This document shows positions 9,830-18,352 of a stretch of DNA of 41,376 bases, piece by piece; positions within the stretch are counted from its first letter, which is position 1, and the number at the start of each line of letters is the position of its first letter. The notes beneath the pieces were generated by a model. That model saw only the letters and a list, made by a program, of their open reading frames with translations. It was not told the origin of the DNA and made no database searches. The stretch is from DYJB01 sp963777165 (lineage in GTDB: Bacteria; Chloroflexota; Anaerolineae; Anaerolineales; E44-bin32): NCBI GenBank assembly GCA_963777165.1, contig CAVZPO010000008.1, positions 1-41,376 on the forward strand, given 5' to 3'. The position numbers were made by a program, and so were the translations under genes.

Positions 9830-11684
9830 GCCGCCGCCCGCTCCGGCCACGGGCACGCGGCGACCTGCGCGCCGGCATGCAGCCCGCGCCGGCCGGCGTC
9901 GGCCGGCGATCGAGAAGGCCCACGAACCCGCGCGGCGCCCTGCTGCGCCTGCTGCCGCTACCTCAGCCCGTTCAAGCTGGCGCTGGCGCTGGTCTTCGCG
10001 CTGCGTCGTGGTCTACACGCTGCTCGGGCTGGTCGGCCCCTACCTGATGGGCGTGGCCATCGACCGCTTCATCGGCACGCAGCGACGCGGCCGGCCTGGC
10101 CCGCATCGCCGCTGCTGATGCTGGCCGCCTACCTGCTCGAACAACCTGTTCCAGGCGCATCGCCAACTGGCTCATGGCCGGCATCTCGCAGCGCGCGCTG
10201 AAGCAGCTGCGCCGCGACCTGTTCGAGCACCTGCAGACGCTGCCGCTCGCGCTTCTTCGACCGCAACCCGGCCGGCGAGCTGATGAGCCGCCTGACCAAC
10301 GACATCGACGCCATCAACCAGGCCGTCGTCGCAGAACGTCACCTCGCTGCTCGCCAGCGTGCTGTCGATGGTCGGCATCGTCGTCGCCATGTTCGTGCTC
10401 AACCGCTGGCTGGCGCTGGCGTCGCTGCTGGTCGTGCCGATCATGTTCTGGTTCACCGAGTTCGTCGCCCGCTACACGCGCAAGGGCTTCCGCGAGCTGC
10501 AGAAGCACCTGGGCGAGCTGAACGGCGTGATGGAGGAGTCGATCAGCGGCGCAGAAGGTGGTCAAGGCCTTCCGCCGCAACGAGTCGGTGATCGACGGCC
10601 TTCCGCGCAGCAGCAACCAGGCGGTCTACCGCGCCGGCGTCTACGCCAACACCTACGCGCTGCTGCTCGATGCCGCTGACCAACGTGCTGGGCAACTTCT
10701 TCGTCATCGTGCTGGCCGGGCTGGGCGGCTGGCTGGCGCTGCAGGGGCTGGTCAGCGTCGGCATCATCGCCACCTTCATCAACTACGGGCAGAACTTCGT
10801 CCAGCCCGCTGCGCCAGCTGGCGAACCTGTACAACTCCATCCAGGCGGCGCTGGCCGGCGCCGAGCGCGTCTTCGAGATCATCGACACGCCGCCGGAGGT
10901 CGAGGACGCGCCCGGCGCCGCTGCCGCTCGACGGCGGTCCGCGGCGACGTGCGCTTCGACCACGTCGACTTCGGCTACCTGCCCGGACACGCCGGTCATC
11001 AAGGACATGTCGCTCGAGGCGCAGCGCCGGGCAGACCATCGCCCTGGTCGGGCCGACCGGCGCGGGCAAGACGACCATCATCAACCTGCTGACCCGCTTC
11101 TACGAGATCGACGCGCGGCCGCATCACGATCGACGGCGCTGGACATCCGCGACGTGCGCAAGGCCGACCTGCGCCGCCAGCTGGGGCTGGTGCTGCAGGA
11201 CACCTTCCTGTTCTCCGACACCGTGATGGAGAACATCCGCTACGGGCGGCTGGAGGCGACCGACGAGGAGGTGATCGAGGCGGCCGAGCTGGCCGACGCC
11301 GACCACTTCATCCGCCAGCTGCCCGCAGGGCTACCAGACGCATGCTCTCGGAGCGGGCCGGCAACCTGAGCCAGGGCCAGCGCCAGCTGCTGGCCATCGC
11401 CCGCGCCATCCTGGCCGACCCGGCCATCCTGATCCTCGACGAGGCGACCAGCAGCGTCGACACGCGCACCGAGGCGCGCATCCAGAAGGCGCTGCTGCGC
11501 CTGATGCAGGGCCGCACCAGCTTCGTCATCGCCCACCGCCTGAGCACCATCCGCGACGCCGACCAGGTGCTGGTGATCGAACGACGGCGAGATCGTCGAG
11601 CAGGGCACGCACCAGGAGCTGCTCGACCGGCGCGGCTTCTACCACCACCTGTACGTGAGCCAGTTCAAGGGGCAGGCGATCTAG
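9826..11684 (+). CDS. ABC exporter half-transporter 2 (catalytic-site subunit), many apparent frameshifts
   Basis: This partner begins at the ATG inside the ATGA overlap. It has an unusually long Arg/Ala/Pro-rich N-terminus, then six membrane helices, with GELMSRLTNDIDAINQAVV as a recognisable part of the coupling region. The ATPase domain has Walker A GPTGAGKTT, signature NLSQGQRQLLAIARAI and Walker B ILILDEATSSVD with the catalytic Glu. It would pair with the upstream subunit to export drugs, lipids or peptides; the cargo is unknown. About two dozen extra bases split the frame in the same both-wobble manner, for example 10005 CTG/CTC, 10141 CTC/CTG and 10674 CTC/CTG. The stretch 11342-11577 is unbroken. 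Rebuilt length is about 610 residues. Confidence 0.85.
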
Positions 11685-12102
11685 ACGACCAGGCCGGCGG
11701 GCGTTTCTTGAGCAGGCGGCTTCATCGAGTCCCCGGGACAGGGCAGCAAGCGATCCACAAACCGCCGCTGCAGCAGATAAGCACTCGACCACCAACAGAA
11801 GAGGGCGTGGCAGTGACTCCTGCGTCGGTCGGCAGCGCCTTGGTGGTTGCGGGGAAACGCGGTCAGGGGGAAGGTGTCGATAAGAGGCATGCGGGCGGAA
11901 TGGCCAGTGGCCTTCCGGGAGCCCGGCCGGAGCCGTGCACGGACGTCACGCGGAGATTAGCCGGCCATCCACCAGGGTGGCCGCACAGGCTTGTGTCCCG
12001 CAAACCCGGTGCTGACGACCAGGATCACTTGGCCGCCCCATCGGACACGCACCGCTCGCCGCTCATCTGTGGCATCATTTGTTGAAGTCGAGGAGGTGGG
12101 TC
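11685..12102. other. Intergenic stretch without a recognisable gene
   Basis: No frame on either strand shows family likeness or good coding character here, and I see no clear terminator after the exporter genes. GGAGG at about 12092 belongs to the next gene. Confidence 0.5.
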
Positions 12103-12282
12103 ATGAAGAAAGCCGTTCTGGTCGTCGGTGTGTTGCTGGCCCTGGCCGGGCTGGTCTGGATCCTCCAGGGGGTAAACGTCCTGCCGGGAAGCCTCATGAG
12201 CGGCGATCCGCGCTGGGCCTGGCGCGGCGCCGTCGTCGTCGTCGTGGGCATCGCCCTGATCGTCTTCTCGCGTCGGAAGTAA
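12103..12282 (+). CDS. Small two-helix membrane protein
   Basis: The 59-residue protein has a first hydrophobic helix at residues 4-22 (AVLVVGVLLALAGLVWIL), a short loop with LPGSLMSGDPRWAWRG, and a second helix at about 40-55 ending in SRRK. This pattern, helix, loop with a Gly/Trp motif, helix, basic end, is seen in many tiny uncharacterised bacterial membrane proteins. GGAGG lies before the chosen ATG; an upstream ATG at 12079 would add eight residues. Function unknown. Confidence 0.72.
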   Translation: MKKAVLVVGVLLALAGLVWILQGVNVLPGSLMSGDPRWAWRGAVVVVVGIALIVFSRRK

Positions 12283-12394
12283 CCCCGACGGCCCGCCTCC
12301 GCTTTCGCTCGTGGGAGCGTCGTCTCCTACGCATGGAGCGGGAGGTGACGAGACTGCACCCGGCGTAAGTAGGCTACGCCGCAGCCGCAGGCCG

Positions 12395-12615
12395 CTCGGT
12401 TGGCTCGAGCGGGGACGCGGAGCGGATCGTCGTCTCAGGCCGGGCAGCGCTCTCGAGCCCGATTTTCCCACCGGGCGACAGATCCAGATTGCGGGCGATC
12501 GCCAGGCTTAGCGGGTCGAGCCGACGGGCCTCTAGTACCGCTCGAAGGCGTGCCGCAAGTCATCCGGCGTAATCTCCGTCCCACTTTCCGCAACCGACGA
12601 AGGACGTTCTTGCAT
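12395..12615 (-). pseudogene. Histidine kinase remnant, ATPase-domain part
   Basis: The minus strand encodes, with stops and frame changes, ESGTEITPDDLRHAFERY and SLAIARNLDLSPGGKIG followed by ESAA, which line up with the N, F and G boxes of the intact kinase at 36134-37281 (NGSGIAAEDLPHVFERF, GLGLAIARNLVLAHGGEIE). DNA likeness to that gene is plain, including GCGGGCGATCGCCAG. A matching remnant of the dimerisation region lies at 13490-13650. The AbrB-PIN module sits between them. Confidence 0.65.
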
Positions 12616-12651
12616 TGGGCGTTCGCCATCATCCATATCCGCCCAAGTGCC

Positions 12652-12680
12652 TTGACCTTCTGTGCGTCTTCTGATAGACT
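12652..12680 (+). promoter_or_regulatory. Promoter of the AbrB-PIN module
   Basis: TTGACC (12652-12657) and TAGACT (12675-12680) are 17 bases apart, 47 bases before the antitoxin ATG. Confidence 0.55.
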
Positions 12681-12684
12681 GATT

Positions 12685-12707
12685 GTCAGTAATTCAGATA
12701 TTCTGAC
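12685..12707. promoter_or_regulatory. Likely operator of the AbrB-PIN module
   Basis: GTCAG (12685-12689) and CTGAC (12703-12707) form the arms of an imperfect AT-rich palindrome spanning the expected transcription start. Antitoxin autoregulation is usual for such modules; binding here is inferred. Confidence 0.45.
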
Positions 12708-12726
12708 GTTCGGAGGAGGGCAAACC

Positions 12727-13002
12727 ATGACTGGTCCCACGACCGTCCAGGTCTCCCAGCGGGGCGTAGTTGTGTTGCCGAAAGCACTCCGTCAGGCATA
12801 CGGGCTGGAGCCGGGCGATCACCTCACGCTGCTGGATCTCGGCGGCGCGTTCGTGCTCAGCCCGCGACCGTCGCAGGTCGACGCGCTGGCGGTGCGCATG
12901 TCGGGCGAGCTGGCCGAAAAAGGACAGACGCTCGAAAGCCTGCTGCGCGCCCTCCGGGAAGAGCGTGAGCGCTATGCTGCCGGCGACCCGGGCGTTTCTT
13001 GA
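12727..13002 (+). CDS. AbrB/MazE-type antitoxin
   Basis: The 91-residue protein starts with a swapped-hairpin AbrB DNA-binding domain (residues 5-50: VQVSQRGVVVLPKALRQAYG, then LEPGDHLTLLDLGG and AFVLSPR). The C-terminal helix (LAEKGQTLESLLRALREERE) would wrap the toxin. GGAGGAGGG just before the ATG at 12727 fixes the start. The PIN toxin gene begins inside its last 29 bases in another frame, so the two are translated together. Its promoter and operator lie directly upstream. Confidence 0.85.
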   Translation: MTGPTTVQVSQRGVVVLPKALRQAYGLEPGDHLTLLDLGGAFVLSPRPSQVDALAVRMSGELAEKGQTLESLLRALREERERYAAGDPGVS

Positions 13003-13447
13003 TACCAGCGCCCTGTTCGCTGCCATCTGGTCCGAGGAGGGTGGCGGACGGATGGTGCTGCGATTGGGCGAGGCCGGTGCCATCCAGATCGTCGTCGGCC
13101 GTCAGGTGCTCGCCGAACTGGAACGGACTCTCCGCAGCAAGGCTCCCCACGCGCTGGCCTCGCTAGCTGTCTTACTCGATCAGCTTCGGGTGGAGGTATC
13201 TCCCGAGCCCGGTCAAGAAGTCCTGGCGACCTGCGGGGCGCTCGTCGGTCATCCAGGCGACGCGAAGATCCTGGCGGCGGCGATCGCCTCGCAGGCGGAC
13301 TACCTCGTCACGCTCGACCGGCAGCACTTCCTGGACAATGCGAAGATGCGCCAGGCTGTCCCGTTCGTCGTCGGCACGCCAGGGGACTTCCTGGCGTGGT
13401 TTCGAGGTCGTATTGCAGGGGAGGGGACCTCGCCTCGAGGCCAGTAG
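12974..13447 (+). CDS. PIN-domain ribonuclease toxin (VapC-like)
   Basis: The 157-residue protein has the acidic residues of a PIN nuclease: D10 (AFLDTSALFAAI), E48 (VLAELERTL), D96 (HPGDAKILAAAI) and D115 (YLVTLDRQHF). Together they bind a metal ion and cleave RNA; most VapC-type toxins cut tRNA or rRNA, but the target here is unknown. It overlaps the AbrB antitoxin gene by 29 bases, the usual layout of an antitoxin-toxin pair. The frame upstream of 12974 only runs inside the antitoxin gene, so the ATG there is the sensible start. Confidence 0.88.
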   Translation: MLPATRAFLDTSALFAAIWSEEGGGRMVLRLGEAGAIQIVVGRQVLAELERTLRSKAPHALASLAVLLDQLRVEVSPEPGQEVLATCGALVGHPGDAKILAAAIASQADYLVTLDRQHFLDNAKMRQAVPFVVGTPGDFLAWFRGRIAGEGTSPRGQ

Positions 13448-13456
13448 CGGAGGAGA

Positions 13457-13477
13457 ATCGGCGATCCCCTCGCCGAT
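13457..13477. terminator. Stem-loop after the PIN gene
   Basis: ATCGGCGA (13457-13464) and TCGCCGAT (13470-13477) form a perfect 8-bp stem with a 5-base loop, 10 bases after the toxin stop. There is no T-run, so it may be a weak terminator or an mRNA-end structure. Confidence 0.4.
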
Positions 13478-13489
13478 CCACAGGCGCAT

Positions 13490-13650
13490 GCCGGTTGGCC
13501 TTCGGTGAAGGAGTGGGCATCCGTTCGGGGCGAGCGAGGACGTGCCCCGGTCATCGATCAGCCGCGAGAGCAGCCGTGTCCCATCCTGCCTGAGATGCTC
13601 GGCGGCGGACTGCCCGTGATGTTCCAAGGTGACCGGAATGGTGACGCCGC
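13490..13650 (-). pseudogene. Histidine kinase remnant, dimerisation-region part
   Basis: The minus strand encodes IPVTLEHHGQ, then AAEHLRQDGTRLLSRLIDD, matching the region just after the phospho-acceptor His of the kinase at 36134-37281 (AEHLGPLVEETRLLSRLIDD when that gene's frame is restored). DNA likeness is high around 13547-13605. This copy reads CTG ATC with no extra base where the other copy has CTT-G-ATC, which supports the view that the extra base there is artificial. Confidence 0.62.
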
Positions 13651-13701
13651 AGAGCCTCTTGCCCCGCTGCTGGCCTGAATGCAGGCCGGGCTAGCCGACG
13701 A

Positions 13702-14742
13702 TCACACCTGGGTCCGCGGCTGGACGCGCTCGAAGAATTCCTCCAGCACCGACTCTCCGGTCTGGCCCGGGAGCGGCGTCGGGTACAGCGTGACCTGCGT
13801 GATGCCGCAGGCGGCGATCTCACCGATCTGGTCGACGACGTCCGAAGCCGGCCCGGCTAACGCATAGCGGCGTACCAGGTGGTCGGGGAGCAGCGGTCCG
13901 AACTGCAGCACCTGCTCCCGGTCGCCCACGTTGCGCGGCTTGCCCCCACGCGCGGCGATGAAGTCCTTCAAGGGTTGAAGGCGCTCCTCCCAGTCCGGCG
14001 TGTAATCCAGGAGCCTGCTCCAATCGGGGTAGGTGTGCCACAGGAAGGCCAGGATCCACGGACGGACCGCCTGGCGCGCGGCCTCGAGGTCATCGGACAG
14101 GACGAGGTTCAGCCGGGCGATCCGGTTCATCGTCCCCACCGAACGACCGACTTTGGCCGCACCGCGTTCGACCTCCGCCAGCGCAGGCGCCAGCACCGCG
14201 CTGGATCCCAAATCCCCCAGCATCACCTCATCGGCGACTTCGCCGGCCAGCCGAAGGACCTGCCTGCCGGAAGAGGCCAGCAGGATCGGGATGTCGCCGC
14301 GGGCCGGGAAATCGAGTTGAACGTCGTGCAGGACGAAGGCCTCGTCCTCGAGGCTCACCGTCTCGCCCGCCCACAACCGTCGGATGGCGTCGATCGCCGT
14401 GCGCAGCGAGCGGACCGTCTTGCCACGCCTCACCCCCATCGCCTCCAGTCCGCTGAACCCCGCGCCGAGGCCGAGGACGGCCCGCCCGGCGCTGACCTCG
14501 TCCAGCGTGGCGGCCGCCATGGCGATCACGGCCGGATGCCGGGTGAAGGGATCGGTGACGCACGTCCCTAGGCGAATCGTGGTCGTGGAATGGGCGGTGT
14601 GCGTCAGGCTGACAAACGGGTCCCGGTAGAACTTCTCATCGGCGAACCAGAAGTCCTGGAACCCGTGCGCCTCCGCCAGGCGGGCCAGCCGGATCACGTG
14701 GTCGGGGGCATGTTCTCCGAGCAGCAACAGACCGTAGTTCAT
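13702..14742 (-). CDS. LLM-class flavin-dependent oxidoreductase (luciferase/F420 family)
   Basis: The 346-residue protein is a TIM-barrel oxidoreductase of the bacterial luciferase-like superfamily. Typical parts are HVIRLARLAEAHGFQDFW near the start, TTIRLGTCVTDPFTRHP, TLDEVSAGRAVLGLGAG, DIPILLASSGRQVLRLAGEV, and the late ACGITQVTLYPTPL. The closest style is the F420-dependent methylene-tetrahydromethanopterin reductase-like group, but FMN use cannot be excluded. The ATG at 14742 gives the standard N-terminus beginning MNYGLLLLGEH; frames extending upstream of it lack likeness. It is a single gene pointing away from the iclR regulator. Confidence 0.85.
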   Translation of the reverse strand: MNYGLLLLGEHAPDHVIRLARLAEAHGFQDFWFADEKFYRDPFVSLTHTAHSTTTIRLGTCVTDPFTRHPAVIAMAAATLDEVSAGRAVLGLGAGFSGLEAMGVRRGKTVRSLRTAIDAIRRLWAGETVSLEDEAFVLHDVQLDFPARGDIPILLASSGRQVLRLAGEVADEVMLGDLGSSAVLAPALAEVERGAAKVGRSVGTMNRIARLNLVLSDDLEAARQAVRPWILAFLWHTYPDWSRLLDYTPDWEERLQPLKDFIAARGGKPRNVGDREQVLQFGPLLPDHLVRRYALAGPASDVVDQIGEIAACGITQVTLYPTPLPGQTGESVLEEFFERVQPRTQV

Positions 14743-15222
14743 CACGAGCCTCGCAAGCGGGTGTGGATCCTCGACGACGTGCGTTCCAAGTCTGAGAAGA
14801 ACTCGGCAATTGTATACGCACCGTACGGCAGGGTGGGGCGAGGCCTGCCGAATGGAGTGCCAGGGGATCATCACGCGGACCCGCCATAGTCCGCACACGT
14901 CCGGTCGCCAAATGCGTAAACCGCGTGACAGGGCGAGTACTGGAAGCCCTCGATGGGTCCCGCGGAAGTGAACCGGGCGGGGGACGACGGCGCAGCGCGG
15001 CCGCCTTGTCAACCAGAGATGCCCGCCCGAGACGGGGCCACGCCGGATGACGCCACCAGCGATGAGCACGCCTCAGGGTGAGGGAGACCTCATTCGGCAT
15101 TCGAGGCCGCTGGCCGCACGGCCCGCAGGGATCTCCGGGCGAGGGCAGCGGCCGTGATCGGCGAATGCGCTGGACTGCAAGCCTGGCCTACAGGCCGCGG
15201 CGGTGGATCGCATGGACGGCGA
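14743..15222. other. Intergenic region between divergent LLM oxidoreductase and iclR genes
   Basis: About 480 bases with no gene I can support. TATACAAT-like sequence on the minus strand near 14811-14818 could be a -10 box for the oxidoreductase, but no convincing -35 box accompanies it. Confidence 0.45.
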
Positions 15223-15251
15223 TTGACAAGCGTCGCCGGTCATTCTATATT
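15223..15251 (+). promoter_or_regulatory. Promoter of iclR-type regulator
   Basis: TTGACA (15223-15228) and TATATT (15246-15251) are 17 bases apart, a near-consensus promoter 28 bases before the ATG. Confidence 0.75.
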
Positions 15252-15264
15252 TCGTGTACCGAAA
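15250..15264. promoter_or_regulatory. IclR operator site 1 (autoregulation)
   Basis: TTTCG-TGTAC-CGAAA is a perfect inverted repeat overlapping the end of the -10 box. It shares TTTCR-N5-YGAAA with sites at 16240-16254 and 33843-33857. IclR-family repressors bind short palindromes of this kind. Confidence 0.6.
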
Positions 15265-15278
15265 GTGGATTCCAACAG

Positions 15279-16195
15279 ATGAAAGACACCGACCGCTACC
15301 GCTACGTCACGCGTTCGGTGGAGCGCGCCCTGACGATTCTGCATCTGTTCGTCGTGGGCGAGGCCGAGATCGGCCTGTCCGACATCAGCGGCCGGGTGGG
15401 GCTGCATCAGAGCACGGTCTTCCGTCTGCTGGCGACGCTCAGCGCCTCGGGCTTCACCGAACAGAGCGCGCAGACCGGGCGCTACCGCCTGGGGCCGGCG
15501 GCACTGTCGCTCGGCCAGGCTTTCTTGCGCCACAGCGATCTGCGTCAGATCGCCGAGGCCCCCCTGGCGAACTTGCGCGACCACACCGGGGAGACGGCTC
15601 ACCTGGCGACGCTCGACCGGTCGGAGGTGCTCTACCTGGAGAAGCTCCCCGGCCTGCACCCGATCGGGTTGATGTCGTCGCGCGTGGGCGACCGGTCGCC
15701 GGCGCACTGTACCGGGCTGGGCAAGGCGCTGCTCGCCTACGAACCCGAAGCCGTCGTGCGCGAATCGCTCACCGCCGGCCTGCGAGCCTACACGCCCAAG
15801 ACGATCACGCGCATGAGCGCCCTGCTGACGGAGCTGGCCAAGGTGCGGACGGCGGGCTACGCCGTCGACGATGAAGAGCACGAAGTGGGGGTGGTGTGCG
15901 TCGCCGCACCGGTGTTCGAACTCGCGCCGGGTGGTGGCCGCTATCAGCGTCGCCGGGCCGGCGGAACGAATTCGAGACGAAGAACGCGAACTCCAGGCTG
16001 ACCGAACAGGTCCTGGCCGCGGCGAATGAGATCTCGGCCAGGTTGGGAAGGGTGGCGGCCGTCCCGAAATCGGACGGCGCGCTCCGGCGCTGCCAGCCGC
16101 CCCGAGCGCCAGAAAGTAACCCGATCAGCGAAGTAGCCAGGACAGACTGGGCTCTGCGCGTTTTGGATGACCCTCAGCGCACGCCGTCCGGTTGA
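15279..16195 (+). CDS. IclR-family transcriptional regulator (two apparent frameshifts)
   Basis: An N-terminal winged helix (residues 5-75: RYVTRSVERALTILHLF, LSDISGRVGLHQSTVFRLLA) is followed by the effector-binding domain of IclR proteins, with CTGLGKALLAYEP and GYAVDDEEHEVGVVCVAAPV as hallmarks. The frame breaks at 15920-15921 (GAA/GAC, Glu/Asp; family PVFDS) and again at 15995-15996 (CAG/CGG). After both, the normal ending LTEQVLAAANEISARLG appears, plus about 50 untypical residues up to 16195. With only the first correction the stop would be 16029. IclR regulators usually repress catabolic genes until a pathway intermediate binds. Matching palindromes in three promoters here suggest it controls itself and both catabolic operons. 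The ATG at 15279 lies just after promoter and operator. Confidence 0.85.
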
Positions 16196-16220
16196 CAAGC
16201 CCCTCGACCTGCGGTACATT
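16192..16220 (+). promoter_or_regulatory. Promoter of the plus-strand catabolic operon
   Basis: TTGACA (16192-16197) and TACATT (16215-16220) are 17 bases apart. It overlaps the very end of the extended iclR frame, giving the kinase operon its own promoter. Confidence 0.75.
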
Positions 16221-16239
16221 TTTACTAGACAAAGCACCA

Positions 16240-16254
16240 TTTCACCCTATGAAA
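16240..16254. promoter_or_regulatory. IclR operator site 2
   Basis: TTTCA-CCCTA-TGAAA, extended by one pair to a 6-5-6 perfect dyad (ATTTCA...TGAAAT). It lies 19 bases after the -10 box, just downstream of the expected transcription start, where a repressor would block elongation. It matches the site before the molybdenum hydroxylase operon at 16 of 17 bases over CATTTCACCCTNTGAAA. Confidence 0.7.
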
Positions 16255-16283
16255 TTAGCGCTACCCGGCGGCGAGGGCCCCAG

Positions 16284-16322
16284 CGAGGGGATTTAGCGAC
16301 CCTTGCGGGTGCGAACCCCTCG
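16284..16322 (+). other. Leader stem-loop before the kinase gene
   Basis: CGAGGGG (16284-16290) can pair with CCCCTCG (16316-16322), enclosing a smaller ACCC-TTGC-GGGT hairpin. It ends 35 bases before the kinase ATG. It may affect message stability or translation; I do not recognise a riboswitch class. Confidence 0.4.
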
Positions 16323-16357
16323 GCTGCCCGGCGACTTCCCAACACAGGAGCACCTGA

Positions 16358-17342
16358 ATGCCTGAGGTCGTGACGTTCGGAGAGTGCATGCTTCGCCTCT
16401 CGCCACCGGATTTCCAGCGGCTGGAGCAGGCGACGCAGTTGAACATCACCGTCGGGGGTTCGGAGCTCAACGTCGCCGCCGGTGTCTCACGCCTGGGGTT
16501 GAGCGCCGCCTGGATCAGCCGCCTGCCGGAGAACCCGCTCGGGCGCATGGTGCGCAACAAGGCGCGCGAGATGGGCGTCGACACTTCCTTCGTGGTGTGG
16601 ACCAAGGAGGATCGGCTCGGGCTGTACTTCGTCGAGTACGGCGCCTCGCCGCGCCCCAGCAGCGTGCTGTACGACCGGGCCATCTCGGCCATCTCCCGCA
16701 TCGAGCCGGGCGCGGTGCCCTGGAAGCAGGCCTTCGAGGGATGCCGGCTGTTCCACGTCAGCGGCATCACCCCCGCCTTGAGCGACAGCGCCGCGGCCGT
16801 CACGGCCGAGGCCATCACCGCGGCTAAGGCAGCCGGCGCCCTGGTCAGCTACGACCTCAACTATCGGGCCAAGCTGTGGACCACGCAGAAGGCCCGGCAG
16901 GTGCAGACGCCGTTCATGGATGAGCGTCGACATCCTGATCACGACCGAAGAAGACGTCGAGCGCGTCTTCGGCATCACCGGCAAGGACTACCGCGAGGTC
17001 GCCCAGGCCCTGGCCGAACGCTTCCACCTAAAGGTGGTCGCCATCACGCTGCGCGGCACGCCCTCCGTGTGGAAGAACACCTGGTCGGCGCTGGCCTATT
17101 CGGATGGCAAGTTCTACGACGACGTGACCCACGAGGTCGAGGTCGTCGATCGTGTCGGTTCGGGCGACACCTTCAGCGCCGGTTTCCTGTACGGCTACCT
17201 GACGCAAGGCATCGAGCGCGGCCTCAAGGTCGGGAATGCCTTCGCCGCCCTCAAGCACACCTCTTGGGGCGATTTCAACTGGACAACGCTGGAGGAGACC
17301 GAGTCGCTGATCAAGGGCGCCGGGCTCCGAATCGTGCGTTAG
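16358..17342 (+). CDS. kdgK: 2-Keto-3-deoxygluconate kinase, PfkB family (one apparent frameshift)
   Basis: This ribokinase/PfkB-family sugar kinase of about 327 residues phosphorylates 2-keto-3-deoxygluconate to KDPG in sugar-acid catabolism. It opens with EVVTFGECMLRLSPP and GGSELNVAAGVSRLG (sugar site). The C-terminal PfkB signature is DRVGSGDTFSAGFLYG, with the catalytic Asp in GSGDTF. The frame breaks at 16921-16922: GAT plus G (Asp or Glu) before SVDILITTEED, where relatives have Glu. CAGGAG precedes the ATG. The KDPG aldolase gene follows after 9 bases, which strongly supports KDG rather than fructose or ribose as substrate. First gene of the plus-strand operon. Confidence 0.85.
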
Positions 17343-17351
17343 GAGACGGGG

Positions 17352-18002
17352 ATGGGGCGGGAACAACACGCGCAGTGGATCGAGCGGACGGGGTTGATCG
17401 CCATCGTCCGGCTCGACAGCTCGGCCGAGCTGGTGCAGGCGGCCAAGGCGATCGCCGCCGGAGGGGTCTCCGTGATCGAGTTCACGCTGACCACGCCGGG
17501 GGCGTTGCGCACCATCGAGGCGGCCGTCAAGGAGCTGGGCAGCGAGGTGCTGATCGGGGCCGGCACGGTGCTGGACGCCGAGACGGCGCGGGCGGCCATC
17601 CTGGCCGGCGCCGAATTCGTCGTCGCGCCGACGCTGAATACGGACGTGATCGAGATGTGCCACCGCTACGACAAGGTGGTGATCCCGGGGGCGTACACCC
17701 CCACGGAAATCCTCAGCGCCTGGGAGCACGGCGCCGATTTCGTCAAACTCTTCCCCGCCGAGGTCGGCGGGCCGGCCTATCTCAAGGCGGTGCGCGCACC
17801 CCTGCCGCAGGTCAAATTGATCCCGGTGGGGGGTGTCACGCTGGAGACGGCCGGGCCGTTCATCCGCGCCGGAGCGGCCGCCCTCGGGGTCGGATCGAAC
17901 TTGGTGGACAAGAAAGCCGTGGCCGAGGGCCGCTTTACGCAGCTCACCTCCGTCGCTCAGGCTATGAGCAAAGCGGTTCTCGAGGCACGTCGCCGTGATT
18001 GA
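17352..18002 (+). CDS. eda: KDPG/KHG aldolase (Eda-like)
   Basis: The 216-residue protein is a class I aldolase that splits 2-keto-3-deoxy-6-phosphogluconate into pyruvate and glyceraldehyde 3-phosphate. E43 (GGVSVIEFTLTTPGAL) and the Schiff-base K132 (DFVKLFPAE) are in place, and VLIGAGTVLD and VKLIPVGGVTL complete the TIM-barrel phosphate site. The length fits the family. The ribosome site AGGAGA overlaps the kinase stop. Kinase plus aldolase make the lower Entner-Doudoroff-type branch, so the pathway fed by this cluster likely ends in KDG. Confidence 0.92.
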   Translation: MGREQHAQWIERTGLIAIVRLDSSAELVQAAKAIAAGGVSVIEFTLTTPGALRTIEAAVKELGSEVLIGAGTVLDAETARAAILAGAEFVVAPTLNTDVIEMCHRYDKVVIPGAYTPTEILSAWEHGADFVKLFPAEVGGPAYLKAVRAPLPQVKLIPVGGVTLETAGPFIRAGAAALGVGSNLVDKKAVAEGRFTQLTSVAQAMSKAVLEARRRD

Positions 18003-18306
18003 ACGGCACGTTACCTTCCGCCTCCAGCCGGGCAGGGCGGACGAGTTCGTGTCCTTCTTCGGTTCGGCGTATGCGCCGGCCATGGCCAGGCAGGAGGGGT
18101 TCTACGCTGCCGCGCTGCTTCGGCCGGATGACCCCGACACGCTGGTGATGGTCTTGCGCTTCGAGAGCCTCGAAGCTGCGCAGGCCTGGCGCGAGAGCGC
18201 GGCGCACAAGGAGCTGTCTCCGGCGCTGAAGGCCCTCTACCAGAGCAGCGAGGTTCGAGTCCACGAGGTCCTGGCCGAACACCCGGCGCCGGACCGAGTC
18301 CGGTGA
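17995..18306 (+). CDS. ABM-type dimeric alpha-beta barrel protein
   Basis: This 103-residue protein begins at a GTG overlapping the aldolase stop by 8 bases. It looks like an antibiotic-biosynthesis-monooxygenase-type ferredoxin-like barrel: a first strand RHVTFRLQPGRADEFVSFF, a helix, the strand VMVLRFESLEAAQAWRES, and a second helix AHKELSPALKALYQ. Members are cofactorless oxygenases, isomerases or lyases, often dimeric. It is one of four small proteins of this general fold in the regulon. Specific chemistry is not predictable. Confidence 0.7.
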   Translation: MIERHVTFRLQPGRADEFVSFFGSAYAPAMARQEGFYAAALLRPDDPDTLVMVLRFESLEAAQAWRESAAHKELSPALKALYQSSEVRVHEVLAEHPAPDRVR

Positions 18307-18352
18307 GCGGTTGGCGCCCCGGGAGCAGGTGGAACGTGCAGGGGGAGATGGC

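Noticed and set aside
8019..11684. Programmed ribosomal frameshifting as the explanation for the many frame changes
   Set aside because: About fifty shift sites with no common slippery heptamer, each simply next to a synonymous wobble alternative, fit merged alleles far better than any known recoding.
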